Part shown: positions 33,177 through 43,477 of the stretch, piece after piece
Layout: every line of letters begins with the position of its first letter
Numbering within the stretch: the stretch's first letter is position 1
Source of the DNA: Oreohelix idahoensis
Taxonomy: Eukaryota > Mollusca > Gastropoda > Stylommatophora > Oreohelicidae
NCBI GenBank assembly: GCA_024509875.1
Contig: JAMPIV010012257.1
Coordinates: 186,001-250,000 of the forward strand
Length of the DNA: 64,000 nt
Reading direction: 5' to 3'
The notes under the pieces: generated by a model
The model's database searches: none
Told to the model about the DNA's origin: nothing
The model's input: the letters and a program-made list of their open reading frames with translations, nothing else
Made by a program: the position numbers and the translations under genes

Positions 33177-34664
33177 ATGGCTAATGCGCCTGTGAAGATA
33201 TTGTACGTGAAGGAGCCAGAGATAAGGTTATTTAGTGGAGAGGGGAGCCCCACTTGGCAAGAGTTTGTGGGAGATGTGGAAACCGCGTGGAAGGTGGCGC
33301 CTTTTTGTGCAGAAGACAAGTTAGACATGATATGGAACAACGTTACACCATGGGTATCTAGAGAATTACGGATACATGGTGGAGCCAAGGCCAGCCCTGA
33401 GAAGTTACTGGAAATTGTGAAAAAAGCCTACAGCGAGCAACCACAAGTCAGTGAGGTGAACAGGAATTTCCCTTGGGAATATGCTGTTTATGGTGAAAGT
33501 AAAAAGCCTGAGACACTGGTCCAGATAGCAAGTGCCGAAGTTAAGAAGGAGGAGGAGGCACTTAGAGCAGAATTATCCTTCCTAAAGTCCCAGATAGCAC
33601 AGATGTCAGAGGCCAGTTCGCCAGCACAAGAGGAGGTGCAGAGAAAGAAAGCACCAAGCCAACCGCGAAAACAGCCAAAACACGACGAGGAGGTGCATGT
33701 TCTGGTATGTGAGAGTCAAGCTGTTGTTAACGAAAGCAGTGAGCTGACAGTACCGACCAGTGTAGCTGCACCGACAAGGCGAAAAGGAGTTTGCAAGTGG
33801 TACAGTGTTCACAGGGGATGGGGATTCATCACGCCAGATGATGGTGGTATTGATGTATTCGTACATCAGACCAAGATCTACAGAAAGGGATTCCGGAGTC
33901 TGGCGAGGAATGAACGAGTAGAGTTTGACAGCAAACCATCGGTCCAGGGCATGGAAGCAATTTATGTATGCGGCATTGGCGGTCAAGAGTGTAAGGGCAG
34001 CAGGAAGCGACCCATGGCACAGAGGAAGCCCAGAAAGATAAGATGCTACAATTGTGGAGACCTGTCAGACCACATGGCAGCCAAGTGCCCTCAAGGCCCG
34101 CTTCCGAAGAGATGTTTTCGATGCAAGTCAAGTGAAAATTTGATAGCCGCCTGTCCCTCAAAGAGCTCTTTCCCGAGACGTGCTACCACAACCAGGTTTC
34201 CTTCCGGGTGCAAGCCAAGAGATGACCGTGACAACTGTCACCCTAAGGGCGCCGAGAAGATTGGTAGTCGGTTAGGGGAGGAAACTCGTCTTAAGCAGAG
34301 AGGAGGGAGTGCAAGTCAAGGTTCAGAGGAGGAGACACATCAAAAGCAGATAGTGGGGAATGTTGGCCACCGTCCACGCAAAACGAGTGTCAAGCACGTC
34401 AGGAGCAATCCCCCTACAGATTCGACAGCTACAAGCACTGACAGGCAGATGTCACGGGCAGACAGCGACGCGGCACCGGTGAGCGAGTCTTCTAGACCAC
34501 AGCAACTGCCAGCCCGACAACGTACAATTGGGGACATAATGACCAAGAGGGTCCCCAGCCGAGTTGTACCGAATACAGAATCTGAGCCCAAAACATCGCC
34601 GCTGAGAAATAATCAAACGCAGCACCAACGATCTAAGAGATTTCGACAGAAGTGCCTGAGGTAG
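33177..34664 (+). CDS. Gag-like protein with LIN28-type cold-shock domain and zinc knuckles
   Basis: 495 residues from ATG at 33177 (aagATGg context); the open frame upstream only offers GTG. Residues 15-90 look gag-like (IRLFSG, WQEFVGDVETAW). Residues 118-150 form a charged helix. Residues 203-268 are a cold-shock domain with GVCKWY, GWGFI, DVFVHQ and GFRSL, followed by the LIN28-like GSRKRP (274-279). Knuckle 1 is C290/C293/H299/C304. Knuckle 2 is C313/C316/N321/C326, with Asn in place of the His ligand. The 8-residue linker PQGPLPKR matches the LIN28 linker in length and proline/lysine pattern. The C-terminus (330-495) is basic and low in complexity. The likely role is binding the element RNA, possibly LIN28/let-7 targets. 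It is the only gene of its element. Confidence 0.9.
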   Translation: MANAPVKILYVKEPEIRLFSGEGSPTWQEFVGDVETAWKVAPFCAEDKLDMIWNNVTPWVSRELRIHGGAKASPEKLLEIVKKAYSEQPQVSEVNRNFPWEYAVYGESKKPETLVQIASAEVKKEEEALRAELSFLKSQIAQMSEASSPAQEEVQRKKAPSQPRKQPKHDEEVHVLVCESQAVVNESSELTVPTSVAAPTRRKGVCKWYSVHRGWGFITPDDGGIDVFVHQTKIYRKGFRSLARNERVEFDSKPSVQGMEAIYVCGIGGQECKGSRKRPMAQRKPRKIRCYNCGDLSDHMAAKCPQGPLPKRCFRCKSSENLIAACPSKSSFPRRATTTRFPSGCKPRDDRDNCHPKGAEKIGSRLGEETRLKQRGGSASQGSEEETHQKQIVGNVGHRPRKTSVKHVRSNPPTDSTATSTDRQMSRADSDAAPVSESSRPQQLPARQRTIGDIMTKRVPSRVVPNTESEPKTSPLRNNQTQHQRSKRFRQKCLR

Positions 34665-34691
34665 TGATGTTGTCGGGACGACAACAAAATC

Positions 34692-34701
34692 AGGAGGGGG
34701 A
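34692..34701 (+). other. polypurine tract of the LIN28-like element
   Basis: The run aggaggggga lies just before the 3' LTR start at 34704, after a short non-coding gap following the stop codon. It is the expected plus-strand primer and itself contains GGAG. Confidence 0.7.
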
Positions 34702-36938
34702 TATGTGATGGGGCCGAAAAGGAGACGCCCGCCCCCTACCTGTTTCTAGGCAGATTATTTTCGATGTGCGCGAAGCATTCTGGGTTGTGAAAAGTCTGAA
34801 GTAGAAGATATGTAATGAGGTCATAATAATGCCTTAAAAATGTGGTTGTGGTGTAGAACTGTGTTTTTGCTCTAGAAATAGCTGTAGGTTTTATTTGTGT
34901 TTTCGCTATTCCTAAAGCGATAATCGCGTGTGATATTTAAGTAGCCAAGATTAATACGCCCAGCGCGCAGTGAGTGATGCGCCATAGGGCCTATAAAAGA
35001 GATAGCGGCCGGAAAGCGGGCCTACTTTGCCACAGCCGCCCAGAGAGAACAGACGAAGCCAGACACACAGAGCCAAGCTGTAAATGCCTTGAACACGTGA
35101 GTTAATTTAAATTAGAATTAGTTTTATATAATTCTGATATTGTATTTAGCACGAGTCTGTTTTAATGTTTAGTGATATAGATAGATGTGTTTCCAAAGGA
35201 AAAAGTGAATGTGTTTCCAGGACCTGATAATTTAGTCTTGAAATATAATTGAGTGGAAATAATGTGTGGATATATTTCACTAGTGTTAAGACCAAATCAC
35301 GTATGTAAGAGTTTAGTATCAAGTATTTCATCCATCAGACCGGGCAAATTTAGTAAGAGTGTTTTATACATGAAACCGGATAGAGAAGCATCTATTACTT
35401 GAATTTAGATGATATTGACTGTTATCAGGATGGCAACCACGTGGTCATGAAAGGCGGCGCGTCACCACGCGTGTGTATAAAGAAGACGCCAGTTTTATAT
35501 TGTGTGAATTGAGACGTGGGTGGGAAGCAGATTAAGATAATTTTCCCTAGTAAAGGAAAGAAAGAGTTGTCGTGTTAATTTGCCTTTATATGATGACTAG
35601 TTCTAGTTGTTAAAGTCAAGAGTAATTATTTTATTTCTTTAAATGTAAAAGTAATTGAGTGAATTTCACGATAGCCTACTTATCATAATTCTACTGTATA
35701 TATTTAATGGGTTACTGTGAGGTGAGAATAGTCATTTAGATTTATGGAGAGCGCGAGGCCACTCCTTGGGCGTAAAGCGTATTTGAGACATATTTGCTCC
35801 TTGCGGAGCAGGGCGACACCAGTGCGGCTGAATCCAACAGAAGCCTGCATGAAGCATTTATATGCTATGGCAGTGATTTGTTTCGGTAACGATGTGTTTC
35901 ATGTGATGAGATTCCCAGTCTCATCAGTGGTCATATATGACACGCTTGTTGCCAGGCGCACCAGTCGTCACATACGACATGCTTCCGAATGCAGTAACGA
36001 ATATTGAGATAGATCAGTTACGAGGGAGTAGCTTATTCTCATTACTGAGAGTATTTGTTGTACATATAGTTGAATATTATTTTATGTCCATTTTATGATT
36101 ATTTAATTATGGTTATGTGAGGAATGGTTGTGAGAGCACGTGGGCTCACTTCAAGATATATATTTCTCTTCTCCGCTCCTGAGGGAGCATGGGGCCAACA
36201 GTGTGGTTTGCCCCCATATTAAGTATTCATATGCTAGGGCAGTAGTGGTTTCGGTAGCAATCTGTGTTACACGATGAGGTTGCCAGCCTCATGCACAGCA
36301 CCATACTAGTCTCATTGGACGACACACATGAGTGTGTGTGTGTGTGTGTGATAGTTGAGTGTGTCAGGTGGCGGCGTAGGACAGTTTGACAGGTGAGAGC
36401 GTGGTGTTTCTCATTCAGTATTATATTATGATTTTAACTATTCTGTGCTTTGTTTGCTTCTTCAGATTAGCATCGGGCACTGTTGGGTGTTTTGTTTAGT
36501 TTTGTTTAGTTTTGTTTTGTTATGTTCGCTAGTTTATTTGTTTAATGTTCGCTTTGTCACTGAATGGGTTGTAAAAATAAATATAGCCCCTGCCTCTAGA
36601 ATCAAGAGTTTTATTGTTGTTCGGGTCGGTGCGAGTGTAAAAAGGAGAGTGATCACACATCACAATATAATCATCATCATCTTCTCGCCCACCCTATCAC
36701 AGAAGCGTAAAATTTTTCAAAAGCTTGTGTAAACATGGTCCTATTGGCTAGACCCGCTGATATAGTCAATTAGGAGCGTCTTTTCAGTGCCACATTTTAG
36801 AATAAACTTACTAAGAAACAGTGCGTTGAGATCCAGCTCATATTTTTCTAAATAAAAGCCTGGGACAGAGGCAGATCGGAATTTGTGCCATAATTCATCG
36901 CCAGTCAACGTATTTGTTTATTATTTCCATGAATTGTG

Positions 36939-38378
36939 GTAAGATTGACATATTTGATATATTTTTGATGAAAATTGAATGTGAATTGATAATTTATGTC
37001 TGTATATGTGTGTGGTTCAGTAGCAAACATGAGGCAAAGCCTAGATATTGCTCCAACCTGAACAAAACTTGTCGGAGAGAAGTATATCTGCATGGGATCG
37101 CCAAATAGTACACTGACACCTATCTTGTTGACTAGAAGGAACTAATGCTGGAATTGCAGAGGCGTAGTAACCATTAAAGAGAAGAATACTGGTGTAAATT
37201 GTTTCAGATGAAGCTAGCAGTTGGCCTACCGCTCTGAACTCAGTGTTTGTTATGTATTGTGTTCAGTGTGGAAATAGATTATAAATTAGTTCTGAAGTAG
37301 GAGGTACAACCTTCTTGTTTCAAGGACCGTGGTCCTAACTTATTGAAGCAGCACCTGGTCTGAGTTTTGCTGAATCCAGAGGCTGATAGCATACCCCTTG
37401 GTCCAGATAGCGACCAGTGAGGTGTCTCAAGAACACAGTGAAGCAAGCGAGCAGAGGAGACTGTTTCCTGCCGCCATCACAGAAGATAAGATTCTGTGGC
37501 CAGAGCAGCTCAATCCTATGTGCCCCCCCCCCCCTATAAAATTGACAGTATATTAATTAAAGAGGGACAATAAATTGTTTCAAATGACAGGAACTGTGAA
37601 CTTTTCCCAATACAATTTCCACCATAAGCAAACACTTGAAGTCATGATGACAAACAACAACCTAGCTTGAAAAAGCCAGTATTACCTCATAGTACTACTT
37701 CACAACTTACACACATAGAATAATAATAATAAAATATGTCAATACAAAGATCATATCGATAAATTGTGTACATACAACTTGTAATTACATTTGATTTTGA
37801 TTCCTGGTTCACTGTGTAGTTGAATCAGGATATCTATTATTGAAAGGAATTAATACATATATTTTTAAACTTTAACACTTGCCTCATTTAAGATAGTCTT
37901 ATAGAGTGTTATATATGTATGAGTGTCACAGTGTTGTAAAGTGTTGTGGAATAAATTAAATTGTTTATCTGTCTGTTGTTGTTGTGACTTACACTTCATC
38001 ATTATCATAACCCTAGACATTCAACGTAGTCATCACAATATTCCACAATAATTCTGACTGAGGTATAAATGTGGTAGCAAGTAAGGTCATCTGTAATACA
38101 CCACACTTATTAGATACAGATACCTTCACAGCTGATCTCAGTCATTACACTAAGTCCCCTATAACTATTTATATCATCCCACTTTACCACATATATTGGG
38201 GTCTCGCTCCCGGGATATTGAACCTTCCCCTAGCATATATATTGGGAGTAATTCACTTCTGGAAATAATAAAAATTAAAAAGGTATTCTTGGGTGGAAAA
38301 ATAAAGTTGAGCTCTCAGTGCCTGTGGTTGTCCTTAGATAATTATTGATAGATTGAATTGTTTACATTTGCCTGGTAG
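36939..38378 (+). other. candidate leader intron of element B
   Basis: The donor gaattgtg/gtaag and the acceptor ggtag, ending 3 nt before the gag ATG at 38382, bound a 1440-bp interval. This matches elements A and C in context and length. The primer site (tggggtctcgctcccgggat, from 38197) lies inside. A weak pyrimidine tract precedes the acceptor. Confidence 0.45.
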
Positions 38379-38381
38379 AAA

Positions 38382-40391
38382 ATGGCCGACTTGGCAAAAT
38401 TTCGATCTGCTGCTGTGCAGACTGCGAAAGAGTTAGGAATGGACGGGCAAGTTATGATTGCTTATGTCACTACTGAATGTGACAAATATATTGAACGTGA
38501 AGAAAGAAAATTTGAGGCTGAAAGAAGGTTAGAGGCTGAAAAAGAAATTAAGAGGTTGCAGATTGAGGCTGAGGCTAAGGCATTGGAGGCAGAAAGAGAG
38601 GAAAAAAGATTGACTGCCGAAAGAGAAGAAAGAAGACGAGCTACAGAAAGAGAAGAAAGAAGACAGGCTGCAGAGAGGGAAGCAGAAAAGGAGGAGAAGA
38701 GATTACAAAGGGAACATGAGTTACGACTAAGGGAGTTGGAATTTCAAGGCCATGCTCCTGAAAATGGTGCCAGTCACTTTACCTCCGATGCTACTGCTAG
38801 TCAGGGAGCCTCAACCTCAGCTATGAACTTTCATTTAGATCATTTTGTTGAGAAAGACGATGATATCGAGAGCTATCTAAATAGATATGAACTATTAGCT
38901 ACCACGTATGGGTTAGAGAGAGAAAGGTGGAGCTTAAAGTTATCTCAAGGACTTCGTGGTGCAGCTTATGACGTTTTTGCCAAAATGAGCAGAGGTGATC
39001 AAGAAAATTATGACATGCTAAAGCAGGCTCTTTTGTTAAGATATGAAAAGAATGGAGAATTTTATAGGAAAAAAATTAGGAATGCTAAACTACTGTCAGG
39101 TGAAACCTATCACCAGTTCTCTGCACGGTTAGAGACATACTTGGAGAAATGGACTTCTCTGGGGAAAACCCAAGATCTTAAGGAAATGATCCTTATAGAA
39201 CAACTAAGAGAGTCCATGGCTCCAGACCTGAGAAAGTTTCTCATGGAACAAGGTGCAGAGAGACCGGGTGAGCTACTAAATGTTGCTGAAAGGTATCAGG
39301 CAGCTCAGGCAGAGGTAACCAGTAATAAAAAGAAACAGGTAGAAAATTTTAAGGCACCACAGAACTTTAATAAATTTGATCCTAGAGATCATAACAAAAG
39401 TAAGCACCAGTTTGATAGGCCACGGTATGACAATAAAAATAAAACCCCACAATTCGATGAAAGGAAATATGATGAAAGAAAATCTTTCAACCAAGGAAGG
39501 AGGTGGTGTAAAAATTGTCAGATGAACAATCATGACACTGACCGTTGTAGAAGGAAACATGTGTATATGGCCACCCTTCATGTCAGGTCGACCTCAAGAA
39601 AGGAGGAGGATATTCTGATAGATACCACTCCAGATGAGATGAGGAAGGCACAGGCTGGGGATAAGACCCTCAAACCTTGTTTTAGGAAATTGTCAACTTG
39701 TCATACAACTCCAGGCAAGGGAGATTTTTACATGAAAAACAAGTTGATTTACAGGAAGGCCGGAACTAGATCCAATGGTCACGGACAGTTGGTTCTTCCA
39801 AAGACATATGGGGCAGAATTAATAAGGAGCTTACATGTGAGAAAAGATGGGGACCATGAGAAAATAGGTACCATCATTCAAAAGGTAGCTCAAAATTATT
39901 ATTGGCCCAAGGCAAGGTGGGACATTGAGAATTTTGTAGAAAGGTGTAGCATAGCACATGAGGGAACACCCACAAGTGGGAACATTGATCAGGACCTGGA
40001 CACGCCACGGGGCAAACGTAGGCCTGACAATAGAAAGAATAATAAAGTGGACCAAGTGGAATGGGAAGCCCCTTTTCACGGACAAGCTTCAATTAACTGT
40101 TTTACAATGGCCACTATGCAGAGAGTGCAAAAAGATGTCTTACCCCAGGATAAGCCGAAAATCCCTCAATCGGACTTATGTAAACTGGAGGAAGAAGATG
40201 TAGAGAGGAAATCTCTCATCAAGAATTCTAAGTGGGGAGAAAGCCCCAAGAAAAGAATTGGTAGCGGTCGTTTTGTGCATGATAATTCTGGGAAGAAAAA
40301 TCATCACTATAGAGCTTCGAGTGGAAGAGACCATACCGGTGCATGGACAAATAGGTCCACAAAATTAAAGGTCCATATGAAGCGCTGTTAA
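38382..40391 (+). CDS. Gag plus catalytically dead integrase-like region of element B
   Basis: 669 residues, ATGG start. The N-terminal coiled coil and gag region closely match element A, followed by a CCHC knuckle (CKNCQMNNHDTDRC). About 130 codons including the DTG protease are then deleted in frame. After the common linker (GHGQLVLP) an integrase-like zinc domain keeps H-x6-H and YYWP but has CSIAH in place of CPEC. The following basic stretch of about 150 residues has faint integrase-core traces (VEWEAPF, IGSGRFV, TGA) but no D-D-E triad. It ends at TAA 40391. RT continues in the -1 frame. A similar region in element C suggests an inherited, not random, change. Confidence 0.75.
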   Translation: MADLAKFRSAAVQTAKELGMDGQVMIAYVTTECDKYIEREERKFEAERRLEAEKEIKRLQIEAEAKALEAEREEKRLTAEREERRRATEREERRQAAEREAEKEEKRLQREHELRLRELEFQGHAPENGASHFTSDATASQGASTSAMNFHLDHFVEKDDDIESYLNRYELLATTYGLERERWSLKLSQGLRGAAYDVFAKMSRGDQENYDMLKQALLLRYEKNGEFYRKKIRNAKLLSGETYHQFSARLETYLEKWTSLGKTQDLKEMILIEQLRESMAPDLRKFLMEQGAERPGELLNVAERYQAAQAEVTSNKKKQVENFKAPQNFNKFDPRDHNKSKHQFDRPRYDNKNKTPQFDERKYDERKSFNQGRRWCKNCQMNNHDTDRCRRKHVYMATLHVRSTSRKEEDILIDTTPDEMRKAQAGDKTLKPCFRKLSTCHTTPGKGDFYMKNKLIYRKAGTRSNGHGQLVLPKTYGAELIRSLHVRKDGDHEKIGTIIQKVAQNYYWPKARWDIENFVERCSIAHEGTPTSGNIDQDLDTPRGKRRPDNRKNNKVDQVEWEAPFHGQASINCFTMATMQRVQKDVLPQDKPKIPQSDLCKLEEEDVERKSLIKNSKWGESPKKRIGSGRFVHDNSGKKNHHYRASSGRDHTGAWTNRSTKLKVHMKRC

Positions 40392-41497
40392 GAACGTGGA
40401 CTGATGAAAAGGCAGAGGAAAATATTACATCCTCATACCAATATGTGAATGAGCTGACCACTCGTTTAAAAACTGGCTGGAAACTTGCCAATGAAAATTT
40501 GAGACAAGCCAGGAAAAAACATGCTGCCTATTACAACAGGAAAGCTAAAGACAGAGATTTGGCTGTGGGAGAGAAGGTACTGCTTCTTCTACCCGGTAGT
40601 CAAAATAAGTTACAAATTGGATGGCAAGGTCCATATACAGTTCTAGAGAAGGTGTCTAGAACCAATTATAAGATAGATAAGAAGGGGAAAGAAAAAATCT
40701 ATCATGTGAATCTCCTGAAGAAATACTTGGAAAGAGAAAATCAGAAAGAGAGAGTGAAACAGGTTCTAGATAATCATACAGAGGTGTTAACGGACCGACC
40801 GGGGCATACAAACTTATTGGAATATGATATGAAACTGATAGACCCCACACCTGTCTGTATGAAACCCTATTCGATTCCTTTTGCTAAGGAGAAAGCCTTG
40901 AAGGAAGAGATAGACTATTTGTTGAAGGAGGGAATAATTTCACACAGTGAATCTTCGTATAGTTCCAGTGTGGTGCTCTTAAGGAAACCCTCTGGAGAAC
41001 ATAGACTCTGTATAGATTACAGGAGACTGAATGCTATCACAGAAGGACAGGTGGATCCATTGCCGGATACAAATCAGTTGTTTGCCAGGCTAAATAAAGC
41101 TAAATATTTCTCAAAAGTGGATCTGAGTAAAGGATACTATCAGATTCCAGTAAAGCCTGAGGTTAGACCATACCTAGCTTTTAGTACCTCAGAGGGACAC
41201 TATGAGTTTAACAGATTGCCATTTGGATTGAAGAATGCGCCTAGTGTCTTCTCTAGAATGATGAGAAAATTGTTGGATCCTCTGAATAACCCATGCATCA
41301 CAAATTTCATGGATGATATCCTTATAGCAACAGAAACATTTGAGGAACACATTGACTCTCTGAACATGCTGTTTAATCGACTTAGAGAAGCAAATTTAAC
41401 AGCCCGACCAACCAAATGTTGTGTTGGATGTAAAGAATTAGAATTCTTGGGACACACAGTTCATCAGGGAAACATGACCCCTGACCCAAGAATTTAG
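40355..41497 (+). pseudogene. integrase C-terminal module and RT of element B
   Basis: Open in the -1 frame relative to gag from 40355, overlapping the upstream frame by about 37 nt. No canonical slippery heptamer was found in the overlap. It carries the segment LLRTWTDEK, the GPY/F-like module (WQGPYTVLEKV) and the RT core, with VDLSKGYYQ and FMDD intact. A stretch between the module and RT is deleted relative to A (EREHQEETHLL and following). The frame ends early at 41497 because of a 1-base deletion in an A/G run near 41489. Confidence 0.8.
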
Positions 41498-42147
41498 AGA
41501 AACTAAAGAAAGCCCCGAGACCACAAACCAAGAAAGACGTGAGATCCTTTGTCTCATTATGTGGTTTCTACCAAAAGTATATCAAAAACTTTAATTCCAT
41601 ATGTGCACCGTTAACTGATTTGACACGTAAAGGAAATCCAGATCGAATTACATGGACAGCACAATGTGAATTGGCTTACCAGGAATTGAAGAAAAAGCTC
41701 ACAAGCAAACCTATTTTGAAATTACCTGACTTAAGTCAAGAATTCATTGTAAGAACGGATGCCAGTAATATCGCGTTAGGTGCGACCCTGTTACAGAAAT
41801 CAGATGCATTGGATGGGGAATTAAGCCCAGTGGCATATGCTAGCAGAAAGTTGAATAAAGCTGAAACCAATTACTCAACTAGCGAAAAAGAATGTCTTGC
41901 ATTAATATGGGCGATAAAGAAATTCAATATTTATCTGTATGGGAAGGCATTTAAGTTGCAAACGGATCACAAACCCTTGTCGTTTCTAGCGCAGGCTAGG
42001 CATGAAAATTCTAGGTTACTCAGATGGTCCTTACTTATGCAGCCATTTGAGTTTAGCATAGAGTATATTTCTGGAAAAACAAATCTGGGAGCGGAATTTT
42101 TAAGCTGCCATCCGTGTGATGAGAATCACCGTAAGCCCCAGAAATAA
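41489..42147 (+). pseudogene. RT connection and RNase H of element B
   Basis: Continues after the 1-base deletion: VRSFVSLCGFYQKYI, then RNase H with RTDASNIALGA, KECLALIWAIKKF and TDHKPLSFL. It ends at the same place as element A. One conserved-looking Arg near the end is Cys (SCHPCDE). Purine tract aagaggggagaatt (42204-42217) and the 3' LTR follow. Confidence 0.85.
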
Positions 42148-43477
42148 TAATAAATTTCTCTATGTGTATATAGAATTATAGACTGACATATAACGTCTGT
42201 TTTAAGAGGGGAGAATTTGTCGTGAAACATTCTAAATCCACATATATAAATTAAAAAGTAAATGTAAAGCCTAACGCATTAATTCAATAAAAGGGAAAGA
42301 AGAATGGTAAAGAACAGTGCTGTCACAATGACTGTACTCGAGATCCCCCTTTTTTTTTCTACTTCGTCTGAAAATTGTAACGCGTTCACGTTTGATAGTA
42401 AAGCCTATAGCAGCATACACGCCTTTCTAACAATAAAACGTGTACTGTATTTCTTAGAAAACCTTGAGATACGCAAGCTGATTAATGACCTTGATTAATA
42501 CTAGCATTAATTTCATTTTATACACTGCGTAATGAAAAGACAGATGAACTTAGGGTAGAGAGAGAGAGGGCTGAACGGAGGAACGTATGCAACACTAACA
42601 CGCGTCTCGCGATATAAAATTAATGCCACCCCCAAGCGTAAGGCATGAAGCACTAACTTTTTTTCAAATAGACAGTGATAAAAACACTACCAATACGAGG
42701 GTTAGGTTTAAAAACCTGTTTAATGCTTATTAGTAAACATGACATTATACTGTTTTATGTCTGAAAGCCTGACAGTACAGAAGACACCACATCGTATCGA
42801 AGTGAACGGGAGGTAGAAGAAAATGCATATTTTGAACGCAGCCACTTAGCTCCATTAAATTTATATATTTGGGTTCCTTAGGACTTGCTGACAAAGAATA
42901 TGTTAAGTGTTACGCAAATAGTCTAGGAATTAACAAATTATAGCTAAAAGAAAATAGTGAGGGTGTCTGACAGCACCAAATCATAATCGCACAGTGGCAT
43001 GTTTTGAAACCACCATTTTACGGGAAATAGGCCAACATGTTAAATCCGATTTGATTGGCGGGAAGTATATGTAAGACGAAACACGATTAGTCGGACTGCA
43101 AATACTAATTTTGGTTGTTAGGGGAAACGTAGGAAGGGTACATTTTTTCCAGAGCTGGTGTAAACATGGTCCTATTGGCTAGACCCGCTGATATAGTCAA
43201 TTAGGAGCGTCTGTTCAGTGCCACATTTTAGAATAAACTTACTAAGAAACAGTGCGTTGAGATCCAGCTCATATTTTTCTAAATAAAAGCCTGGGACAGA
43301 GGCAGATCGGAATTTGTGCCATAATTCATCGCCAGTCAACGTATTTGTTTATTATTTCCATGAATTGTGGTAAGATTGACATATTTGATATCTTTTTGAT
43401 GAAAATTGAATGTGAATTGATAATTTATGCCTGTATATGTGTGTGGTTCAGTAGCAAACATGAGGCAAAGCCTAGAT

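Larger units (their letters stand above)
20122..36129. repeat. direct tandem duplication of about 8.0 kb
   Basis: Unit 1 is 20122-28130 (8009 bp) and unit 2 is 28131-36129 (7999 bp). Identity looks about 99 percent or more, including every nested repeat. The offset drifts from 8009 to 7999 through small length differences, largely in homopolymers. The junction at 28130/28131 joins the middle of an LTR to the last unit of the MITE array with about 2 bp of microhomology (tg). It is either a recent genomic duplication or two haplotypes placed in series by the assembler. Confidence 0.93.
31087..36701 (+). mobile_element. gag-only LTR element with LIN28-like domain, copy 2 (complete)
   Basis: A complete 5.6-kb element: 5' LTR 31087-33080, interior 33081-34703, 3' LTR 34704-36701. 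LTRs begin TGTGAT and end ATCACA, a perfect 6-bp inverted repeat. It sits inside the 5' LTR of element B; the empty site is seen in the 3' LTR near 43137 (cgtaggaaggg). A clean target duplication is not visible (ggata on the left, gaagc on the right). The interior holds one gene and no pol, so this is a non-autonomous TR-GAG-type element. The partner supplying RT and integrase is unknown. Confidence 0.9.

Noticed and set aside
23083..36701. A target duplication for the LIN28-like element
   Set aside because: Left flank ggata and right flank gaagc do not match. The insertion site in the B LTR is slightly rearranged, so none is claimed.
40340..40391. Programmed -1 frameshift signal in element B
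   Set aside because: No X-XXY-YYZ heptamer in the correct phase within the overlap. The same holds in C.
39811..40391. A wholly unrelated captured domain in place of integrase
   Set aside because: Faint order-preserving similarities to an integrase core (VEWExPF, MATMxR, IGSGRF, TGA) make a strongly diverged integrase more likely. Kept as triad-less integrase-like.
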